From Lachnospiraceae bacterium UBA3386 (GTDB lineage Bacteria; Bacillota; Clostridia; Lachnospirales; Lachnospiraceae): a stretch of DNA of 10,781 bases. The DNA is taken from NCBI GenBank assembly GCA_002358875.1, contig DEPS01000149.1:4575-15355 (forward strand), read 5' to 3'. The notes beneath the pieces were generated by a model. The model saw nothing but the letters and a program-made list of their open reading frames with translations, was not told the origin of the DNA and made no database searches. A program made the position numbers and the translations under genes. Below are positions 1-6,200 of this stretch, one piece after another (position 1 is the first letter of the stretch; each line of letters starts with the position of its first letter).

Positions 1-434
1 GCAAAAGAAGCGAGGATGGAAAGCATCAGCTCACCATCCCCGTCCAGAGAGTGTATGTTCTCGCGTTCAAACCAGACCTCCACGCCGATTTCCTTCAGAT
101 GCCGGACCGTCTCCAGAAGGTCGACGGTGTTCCTGGCAAAGCGGCTGATTGACTTGGTGAGAACGATGTCGATTTTTCCCGCGTCACAGTCGGCCAGCAG
201 CCGGTTGAAATCATCGCGCTTTTCCGTTCCCGTGCCGGAGATGCCGTTGTCGGCGTAGACCCCGGCAAACAGCCAGTCCGGGTTTTTCTGAATTTTGTCG
301 TTGTAGTAGCTGATCTGAGCGGAGAGGGAATGCTGCAGCCGCTCGGTTTCCATCGACACCCTGGCGTATGCCGCCACTCGCTTTTTGGGCGTCAGGATGG
401 GTGCTGTCGGTTCAAGTTTTGTGATTTTCCGCAT
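1..434 (-). CDS. Large serine recombinase (integrase), N-terminal part, cut by window edge
   Basis: This is the first 144 residues of a serine site-specific recombinase; the rest lies beyond the left edge. The resolvase-type catalytic domain is visible. YARVSMETERLQHSLSAQ carries the expected nucleophile Ser27 with Arg25, and ADNGISGTGT (about 61-70) and TKSISRFARNTVDLLETV (about 93-110, Arg98 and Arg101) are the other conserved blocks, followed by the DGDGELMLSILASF helix. Enzymes of this family excise or integrate phages and conjugative elements by double-strand breaks with a 5'-phosphoserine link; the large type carries recombinase and zinc-ribbon domains downstream, not visible here. ATG at 434 is chosen because AAAGGAGG (443-450 on the plus strand) sits 8 nt upstream, inside the last codons of the SHOCT gene, whose stop ends 3 bases before this start. 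It is probably the element's integrase, translationally coupled to the two genes before it. Family certain; the element it moves is inferred. Confidence 0.93.
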   Translation of the reverse strand, partial: MRKITKLEPTAPILTPKKRVAAYARVSMETERLQHSLSAQISYYNDKIQKNPDWLFAGVYADNGISGTGTEKRDDFNRLLADCDAGKIDIVLTKSISRFARNTVDLLETVRHLKEIGVEVWFERENIHSLDGDGELMLSILASF

Positions 435-437
435 GGC

Positions 438-662
438 TCATGCCTCCTTTCCAGCGACCATATTCGCTCTGTTTGGGCTGGAAAGCAAGGCTCTGCCGCT
501 TAATAAATCCCCCGTAATAGGTAGAAACTTCTCGCGGTATTTTGTATCGATCTGACAATACTCCTCCTCCGAGATAAGGCCGTCGGTGAGCATCTTCCGG
601 ATGAAGTGCATGAGTACCTGGTAGCGGCTTTCCCTGCTGAATTCCTCCTCTGTCATACGCAT
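438..662 (-). CDS. SHOCT-domain small protein
   Basis: This 74-aa protein has a core of about residues 14-46 that matches the SHOCT (short C-terminal) pattern: an amphipathic helix, then KMLTDGLISEEEYCQIDTKY. SHOCT domains are thought to mediate oligomerisation or nucleic-acid contacts, but no precise role is known. No signal peptide or membrane segment is seen. Two starts are possible. ATG at 662 lies 6 nt after GGAGG. ATG at 656 lies 12 nt after it and forms an ATGA overlap with the stop of the upstream HTH gene. I chose 662 on spacing, but 656 (beginning MTEEEF) is nearly as good. Its C-terminal codons contain the recombinase ribosome site. From memory, small SHOCT proteins between an HTH/zinc-finger gene and a serine recombinase recur in clostridial mobile elements, so a role in recombinase expression or directionality is a guess. 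Confidence 0.8.
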   Translation of the reverse strand: MRMTEEEFSRESRYQVLMHFIRKMLTDGLISEEEYCQIDTKYREKFLPITGDLLSGRALLSSPNRANMVAGKEA

Positions 663-1069
663 ACTGCACCTCCGAATCTGGATTCTATGTAACACCCGTG
701 AGAACAGTACTTTCTCAGCTTTCCGGGGTAGGCATAGAAGGTCTTTCCGCAGTTCGGACAGGTATAGGTTTCCATCTTTTTGCGCTTCTCGTCACCGATA
801 TGGATGTTCCAGAATTTGTTCCTGCACTCCGCCGAGCAGAACTTCTTCTCGCGGCATCCGGGGTACTGCATGAAGGGTTTCCCGCACATCTGGCAGGATT
901 TCTCCCTCGGCTCGTTCTCCGAAGGCTGCGCCGGCACTGACGCCAGACCATTCCTTCGGCAGTAGGACTTCACCGTGTTTTCCGAGATACCCACTTCCCG
1001 CGCGATCTTTGTATATCCGATACCAGCCTTCCGTAGCGCCGTCACTCTGTTTTTCTGTTCCGTTGTCAT
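653..1069 (-). CDS. HTH (sigma-70 region 4-like) protein with two zinc knuckles
   Basis: This is a 138-aa soluble protein. Residues 4-41 form a helix-turn-helix of the sigma-70 region 4 / homeodomain-like kind (LRKAGIGYTKIAREVGISE then NTVKSYCRRNGL). Two cysteine-rich units follow. The first is Cys59-x2-Cys62 with Cys78-x3-Cys82, the second Cys104-x2-Cys107 with Cys122-x3-Cys126, each expected to bind one zinc. Such proteins are often annotated as RNA polymerase sigma-70 subunits, but there is no region 2, so it is not a full sigma factor. It more likely binds DNA as a regulator or recombination accessory factor. ATG at 1069 has AAGGGAGG (1078-1085) 8 nt upstream. It heads a three-gene operon with the SHOCT protein and the recombinase and overlaps the SHOCT start by 4 or 10 bases. 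Domain calls are firm; role is inferred from context. Confidence 0.85.
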   Translation of the reverse strand: MTTEQKNRVTALRKAGIGYTKIAREVGISENTVKSYCRRNGLASVPAQPSENEPREKSCQMCGKPFMQYPGCREKKFCSAECRNKFWNIHIGDEKRKKMETYTCPNCGKTFYAYPGKLRKYCSHGCYIESRFGGAVCV

Positions 1070-1126
1070 AAGGTGTTCCTCCCTTCGCTTGGTGGTTCAC
1101 CCTCCTATGCCTTGTTAAGCCGGATT

Positions 1127-1156
1127 TTTATAACGGAAACAGAAGAAGCCCCGCAA
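1127..1156 (-). promoter_or_regulatory. Candidate promoter for the HTH-SHOCT-recombinase operon
   Basis: Read on the minus strand, TATAAA (1132-1127) lies 18 nt after TTGCGG (1156-1151), a weak -35 match. It is the best sigma-A-like pair seen in the 126-base gap between the endolysin and the HTH gene, and it would start transcription about 50 bases before the HTH start codon. The -35 overlaps the trailing arm of the terminator hairpin, so late read-through and initiation here could interfere. This is weak pattern evidence only; the -35 matches TTGACA at three positions. Confidence 0.3.
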
Positions 1157-1183
1157 AACCAGCCGGAGCCGATTTTGCGGGGC
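1137..1183 (-). terminator. Probable intrinsic terminator after the endolysin
   Basis: In the minus-strand transcript, about 13 bases after the endolysin stop, GCCCCGCAAAATCGGC pairs with GCTGGTTTTGCGGGGC. This makes a stem of 16 pairs (two of them G-U) closed by a TCCG loop; arms are 1168-1183 and 1148-1163. TTCTTCTGTTT follows, moderately U-rich. On the plus strand the hairpin is followed by purines, so it should work only for the leftward late operon. Its position, after the last lysis gene and before the separate recombinase operon, fits the end of the phage late transcript. Confidence 0.75.
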
Positions 1184-1195
1184 AGAAAAACCATA

Positions 1196-2755
1196 TTACA
1201 GTCTTGTTGAGTATGCGAGAGAAATCCATCCAGCGCCGGATTTCAGCCGTCCCCAATCTCCACAAACAGCGTCAATCACAAACTCGCCCTTGCCGGTAAA
1301 GTGACCCGTTCTTGCGTACTCCAGACCGGGTCCTTTACGGATGTTGAGGTCAGGGATGCTGACCTTCACCTTAAACGGCACCCCATCGTCGGTTTCCGTC
1401 TTTGCCGGAGCGGACTGCTTTCCAGCATACTTGTCGAAATACTTCTGACCGTATGCGGCGCGTTTCTCCTGCACGGCCGTTCCCTGATCTGCCGGACGCT
1501 CATACTGCTTCAGCACCACATCGGATGCCTCGCGGACGGACTTGGCAGACTTGAGCGTTTTGAGGACGGAGGTATAGCCCTCAAGTTCCACGCACAGGAA
1601 ACCGAGCTGCATGGAGAGGTCGCCGATAGATACACCGCGTTCCTGGGCGTATGCCAGCAGCGCCGCCTTACGGGAGTGATAGGTCCACTGCGCCAGGCCG
1701 TAGCCGTAACCGTCCCTGACGAAGTTGCCGTAAGCCCCGGCGTCCATCGCGGCGGTGAACTCATCGTCGGTCATGCCCAGAGCCTGGTTTCCGTTGTTCT
1801 GGAGATTCTTGGGGTTCAGAGCGGACTCGGCGTAGAGGTTTCCTATCAGCCCCGCCGCGCCGTAGGCATTGCCGATGAAGCCCATCAGCGCGTCCCAGAT
1901 GGCCTTCTCGCCGTCACCCTCGGATACCGAAACGGTAGGCGAGGTCGGCGTGACTGCGGGAGCAGTTTCCTTCACGGTATCATAGGCGGGACGCCCATAG
2001 CCGAGAATACGACTGTTGGTGAGCGTATAGTTCCTGCGGGCTACCTGGTCGCTGGTGTTGCCCTCAATGGTGTGTACCTGTTTGGTATCCACCGATTCCA
2101 CGATGCCCGTGTGGGTGCTGTTGTCCAGAGACGTTCCGAAGAAGATCTGGTCGCCGGGCTTGGGTCCGCTGGTGTGGAACTGCCCCTTGTTCCTGTAGTA
2201 GCCGAGGGAGTAGGTGCATCCCGCTCCCGCGGACTTCTCCGGCTGGCAAAGCAGCCGCAGGGCATCTTCGTAGCCAAAGGCCGTCAGGAAACACCAGTCC
2301 ACGAACATATCGCACCAGGCGTAGCCGTTCTTTTTCCCGTTGTACCACTTCGGATACTTCTGGTCGAAGTCGCGGGCGTACTTGGTGTAGTTGCCGGACC
2401 CGGCATTGGCGGTCTTGTCATCAAGCTGGGAATTGGACTTTTTCTCCTTGTAGCCGATCTCTGCCGCGGCCACAGCGATGACCTTGGCGGCATTGCATCC
2501 TCCGGAAGTGACGGGAGCCGGTGCGGTATCCGATGCCCCGCCGTATGCTTTCTCAAGCGCGGCTCTGGTCAGAGGACCGTAAATGCCGTCCGCGTCCAGC
2601 CCGTTCGCGTTCTGGAAAGCAATCACAGCCGAGAGGGTATTCTTGCCAAAATCTCCGTCAGCACCTTCCGGTCCGCAGGAATATCCACAGGCGATGAGCA
2701 TGGTCTGCATTGTTCTGACATCGCTGCCAGTGCTGCCTTTTTTGAGCATATTCAT
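1196..2755 (-). CDS. Endolysin: PG_binding_1 + CHAP + lysozyme-like + SH3b
   Basis: This 519-aa phage endolysin cuts host peptidoglycan at the end of infection. Residues 1-72 form a PG_binding_1 wall-binding domain (LKKGSTGSDVRTMQTML, then DADGIYGPLTRAALEKA). Residues about 88-258 are a CHAP amidase/peptidase with likely catalytic Cys148 (YAWCDMFVDW), His215 (STHTGIVE) and Glu231 or Asn233 (EGNTS). Residues about 280-445 resemble phage lysozyme-like (glucosaminidase/muramidase) domains, with AGLIGNLYAESALNP placing a candidate catalytic Glu at 310 and GYGLAQWT at 351-358. Residues about 460-519 are an SH3b domain (LNIRKGPGLEYARTG). There is no signal peptide, so release depends on the holin just upstream. 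ATG at 2755 follows AAGGAGA by 6 nt; a second ATG lies at codon 3. Four modules and 519 aa is longer than the usual 250-350 aa. A structural tail lysin is less likely given the operon position. Confidence 0.92.
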   Translation of the reverse strand: MNMLKKGSTGSDVRTMQTMLIACGYSCGPEGADGDFGKNTLSAVIAFQNANGLDADGIYGPLTRAALEKAYGGASDTAPAPVTSGGCNAAKVIAVAAAEIGYKEKKSNSQLDDKTANAGSGNYTKYARDFDQKYPKWYNGKKNGYAWCDMFVDWCFLTAFGYEDALRLLCQPEKSAGAGCTYSLGYYRNKGQFHTSGPKPGDQIFFGTSLDNSTHTGIVESVDTKQVHTIEGNTSDQVARRNYTLTNSRILGYGRPAYDTVKETAPAVTPTSPTVSVSEGDGEKAIWDALMGFIGNAYGAAGLIGNLYAESALNPKNLQNNGNQALGMTDDEFTAAMDAGAYGNFVRDGYGYGLAQWTYHSRKAALLAYAQERGVSIGDLSMQLGFLCVELEGYTSVLKTLKSAKSVREASDVVLKQYERPADQGTAVQEKRAAYGQKYFDKYAGKQSAPAKTETDDGVPFKVKVSIPDLNIRKGPGLEYARTGHFTGKGEFVIDAVCGDWGRLKSGAGWISLAYSTRL

Positions 2756-2775
2756 GATGTTCTCCTTCCTGAAAT

Positions 2776-2805
2776 GGGAAAAGCGCCTCCGAAGAGACGC
2801 TTCCC
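2776..2805 (-). promoter_or_regulatory. UUCG-loop hairpin between holin and endolysin
   Basis: The 60-base gap between the holin stop and the endolysin start holds a hairpin on the minus strand. GGGAAGCGTCTC pairs with GAGGCGCTTTTCCC around a TTCG loop, with a two-base bulge and one G-U pair. The trailing arm contains TTTT, and the endolysin ribosome site starts about 6 bases further on. It could be a weak terminator or attenuator, or an mRNA processing or stability element separating holin from endolysin. The structure is clear; its function is inferred. Confidence 0.55.
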
Positions 2806-2815
2806 GGTCGCTGTG

Positions 2816-3232
2816 TTATTTGTTATCGTCTTTCTCCGCCCTGTCGTGAAGCTGTTCCAGTACGTCCTTCAGTTTCTCCGGGATGGGCAGTCCCAGGTGT
2901 GCGGCGTTCTCCACCAGGGAAACGCCCTCGTTGGAGATGTAGAAAAAAATCACCGCCGTCCGCAGCACAGAGCCGCTCCCGATGACCTGCGTATCCAGGA
3001 TGTGTCCGATGCCCACCAGCAGGAAGATGAGTACCTTTCTGGCGATGCCTTTGAAGCCGACCTCGCTGGACAGGGTGTGGTCGGCGACAGCGCACATGAC
3101 GCCCGTGATGTAGTCGATGGTCACGAAGGCGATGAGCGCGTAGAGCAGGCCATCGCAGCCGCCGAGGAACCAGCCAAGCCAGCCCCCGACAGCCGTGAAC
3201 ACGATCTGAATGGTGTTCCAGAATTCTTTCAT
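2816..3232 (-). CDS. Phage holin (holin_4 / toxin-secretion holin family)
   Basis: This 138-aa membrane protein forms the lesion in the cytoplasmic membrane that lets the endolysin reach the wall. Hydrophobic segments lie at about 7-24, 28-49, 66-82 and 89-101. Family marks are IDYITGVMCAV, a GFKGIARKV turn, FYISNEGVSLVENA, and a charged C-terminal tail (LKDVLEQLHDRAEKDDNK). These match the phage holin family PF05105 (TIGR01593), which includes toxin-secretion holins. The open frame extends upstream to 3316 and into the hub gene, but ATG at 3232 is preceded by AAGGGAGG (3241-3248) at 8 nt and gives a normal holin N-terminus beginning MKEFWNTIQ, so I use it. The gene directly precedes the endolysin as a two-gene lysis cassette. 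No second antiholin-like start is evident. Confidence 0.92.
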   Translation of the reverse strand: MKEFWNTIQIVFTAVGGWLGWFLGGCDGLLYALIAFVTIDYITGVMCAVADHTLSSEVGFKGIARKVLIFLLVGIGHILDTQVIGSGSVLRTAVIFFYISNEGVSLVENAAHLGLPIPEKLKDVLEQLHDRAEKDDNK

Positions 3233-3261
3233 GATGAAATCCTCCCTTGTGATAAATTGAA

Positions 3262-3283
3262 GCGCCACCCCGGAGGATGGCGC
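3262..3283 (-). promoter_or_regulatory. Hairpin between tail hub and holin genes
   Basis: In the 61-base gap between the hub stop and the holin start, the minus strand reads GCGCCATCC, TCCG, GGGTGGCGC. This is a 9-bp stem with one G-U pair and a four-base loop. TTCAATTTATC follows, A/T-rich but lacking a proper U run. The holin ribosome site starts about 14 bases further on. It may be a weak terminator or attenuator that lowers lysis gene expression relative to tail genes, or an RNA stability element. It resembles the hairpin between holin and endolysin. Confidence 0.5.
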
Positions 3284-3293
3284 CTGGTTACGG

Positions 3294-6200
3294 TTAAGCG
3301 TTGGGATCGGGTACATCCACGACCATGTAGTTCACGGCGAGAGCCTGGTAGGGCTGGCCGCCCGTCCGCGAGAACGGGTTGTAGCTGTACACATCAGAGC
3401 CAAATCCGATGCACAGGTCAGATGCCCACGGTGTGGTGAGCGCCTCGTCCTCCTGAATCTCGCCCTCATTGGCAACAATATAAAAGATGTTGTTGCCGGA
3501 GCAGTTCTCCCAGAAATACTGGTGCGGATAGAACTCACGGTACATCGTATACTCCGAAGGAATCTGTATGCCCTGGCTGACGCCAGTCGCCGGGTCGATG
3601 AAGTTGTAGATGTACTTCTCCCGGTTGACCCACGGCGTGATATCCATCAGGGCGAAGCGGACGCTGCCGGAACCGCTGTAGTTGCAGTTGCCCGCACACA
3701 GCACAATGTTCAGCGACATATTTCCGAATACGCTGCTCTTCTTGGAATTGATGCGCTGGAGCATCTTGTTCGGGATGTTCATCACCGTCCTGATGCTTGC
3801 CAGGGATTCCTCGAAGGTGGTCGGGAGAAGCTGGATGGCTTTCACGGTCGGCACGGACTTCTTCTTGACCGTGACGGCGAACGAGGTCGACGCGGAACTT
3901 GCCGGACTCGGCGAATAGGTAACATTGACCGTATCCGTCCCGAAAGCGGCCGTGCTGCCCTCAGCCGGATTGAATACACAGCTGTCGGTGATATCCGCCG
4001 TAGTGCCGTCGCCATAGTGGGCGATGACCTCGATGCCGGAGAAGTCGTAAGGATCGTCCTCGGTGAACTCGGTGGTGTCCGGCATGGTGGTAATCTCGAT
4101 GGAATCCAGGGAGATCACATAGAGCGGGAACTGCGCGGTTTCTTCCACGCTGCCGCGGCTGAACGTCACGTCCACGGGAAGCGTACCCTCCACGCCGGGA
4201 ACTGTGCTGGGCGCGGGCGAGAAGGTGCACTCCGAAGTGACCACTTCCTCCTTGCCGTTTTCGTAGTAGGCAGTCACTACGATGCCGCTGTAGTCCATAT
4301 GTTCGCCGGGATAGTAGTCCTGCTTTGTCGGGTAGGTGGTCACCTCGATATGGTCGATAGCCAGCACCTCAAGGTCGAATGTCGCGTCTTTCGTCACATC
4401 TCCGTTCGTGAAAGAAACAGCAACAGAGACCTCTCCCGGCTCCCCGGTCAGCGATCCCTCGGCGGGGACGATCTCGCAAAGCTCCGTGACTTCCTCATCC
4501 GTTTCATTGTCATAAAAGGCAGTCACCACAAGCCCTTCATAATCGTATTCCTCGCCGGGAACATAGTCCGTCTTGTAAGGCGGCACGGTGATCTCAATGC
4601 GGAGCAGCGTCTTGGCGGCAACGGTAACGCTGAAGCCGTCCCTGTACTGGTTGCCGTCCTCGTCGGTATAGGTCGCCACACAGGGAACCTCGCCGACTTC
4701 TTCCAACAGGGAGTAATCGAAGGGGTCCATCTCGCAAAGGCCGGTAATGTCCTCGGTGCTGCCGTCCTGGTACATCGCCATGATGACCAATCCGGTGTAA
4801 TCCATGTAGTTCCCTTCGATGTAGTCCCGCTTCTCCGGGAGCGTTGCGATATAGATGTAGCGCAGCTTCTTCTCGTCCAGGTCATCGGCGGCAAGCCCCT
4901 GTCCCATCAGGTAGCCCCGCGCTTCCCCGGCTGTGATGTCCATCTTTGCGCCTTCCATCCTGATCCACACCTGGAAGTCCCCGTCAAGGGTGTCTTCCGC
5001 CACGTCCCAGAAATACTGGAGGTGGAGCAGGTGCGTCCCGCCGGTTTCCATCTGGACAGGGTGGTACTCGGTGACTTCCTCGCCGTTGATGTAGTAGGTC
5101 ACGACAATGGTGGCCTCTTTCGGAATCACGATGACAGGTTTGTCATCCTGAGAATCGTCACCGCCTGAGTCATCCCCGGAGGGTGTATCTCCGCCGCCGC
5201 TATCGTCTGACGGAGTATCGTTTCCCGTGCTGTCCCCGTCTGGTGTATCTCCGTTGGTACTGTCGCCAGACTCAGCGCCGCTGTCACCCGGACTATCCGC
5301 GCCGACGCTGTCCCCGGAAGGCTCCGGGTCAGGGTCAGGTTGCGGATCAGGATCCGGCTGCGGGTCAGGTTCAGGCTCCGGTTCGGGCTGGGGTTCCGGC
5401 GTCAGGGTGATGAGGTGCTTTATCTCGCCGTGGAAAACCACGGACGCGCCTTCCCGCGCCGTATAGTCCAGGTCGACCACCATGCGCCCGCGCTTGTCCT
5501 CCACCAGCACGTCCACCACGCTCACAAAGAAGTAGAACTGTATGGCGGTTTCGCTGACCGTGGAGAGAAGCCCTGAGATGTCCTTATCGGACTTGGACTT
5601 TGCGCTGGCGTAGGCGGGGTCTTCTCCCGCGCCCTGCATCTCATACTTTTCATTGAAGCTGAACACATACTTGGTGATGCAGGACAGGCTCCCGTCCGCA
5701 AGGCCGTCCGTGAACCGCAGGCAGTCACCCAGGTCGTAGGCGGGGTTGCCGATTGCCGTCACCCGGAAAGGCACATACTGAATGGCAAGCAGGGCTTCCA
5801 GAACAGTCCGGCGCCTTGCCGCCGCGTCACCTGCGCCGCGCTGGAGGAAGGGATTGGAGCCGAGGTTGTAGGTCAGCCCATCGTCCGGCGAGACGTTAAT
5901 ATACATGGTTTTCTGCAGGGAAAGGTCCACGCAGGAAAGCCCGGTGTACCTTGTGGTGTAATCCGAGAAGGATGCGCCGGAGAAGCGATGCTCCGTGTCC
6001 AGCACGTCAACCGGCTCTTGGGTGTATTTGCGAAAGACCAGTCCTCCGGCGCGGTCGATGGTGGCAAAGCATCCCATCGCCTGGGAGAGCCAGCCGATGA
6101 AATCCCTCCAGGTGTCGATATTGTCCGTGGTATACACGGAAAGGGTCTCCGTCCCGTTGGGCAGTGCTTCCACCTGTTCCCGCGTCATGCCAAGCGGTAC

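Noticed and set aside
792..1100. GTG-started 102-codon frame on the minus strand overlapping the HTH gene
   Set aside because: It is a frame-shifted reading of the HTH gene. AGGAGG directly abuts its GTG with no spacing, and the overlapping frame has clear HTH and zinc motifs.
1070..1195. Phage attachment site between lysis and integrase genes
   Set aside because: No duplicated core or convincing imperfect inverted repeat besides the terminator was found. The other end of the element and the rest of the recombinase are outside the window.
3233..3316. Upstream extension of the holin to a start at 3316
   Set aside because: It would overlap the hub gene, run through the hairpin and its own internal ribosome site, and add 28 residues unlike a holin N-terminus. 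ATG at 3232 has a proper ribosome site.
1301..3439. A 712-codon open frame on the plus strand across the lysis cassette
   Set aside because: It lies antisense to the endolysin, holin and end of the hub, all of which have recognisable domains and ribosome sites. Its translation shows no domain, and long antisense frames are expected from GC-rich third positions.
3294..3860. Diversity-generating retroelement target (variable C-terminus of a tail protein)
   Set aside because: No reverse transcriptase, template repeat or accessory gene is in the window, and no second near-identical copy of the C-terminal DNA was seen.
3522..5168. A 548-codon open frame on the plus strand opposite the hub gene
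   Set aside because: Same reason: it mirrors the codon pattern of the Ig-like region, has unusual His/Arg/Val-rich composition and no recognisable domain.
5142..5399. CRISPR or DNA-level direct-repeat array
   Set aside because: The repetition is in coding frame, encodes a low-complexity linker, and has no spacer-repeat structure or cas genes.
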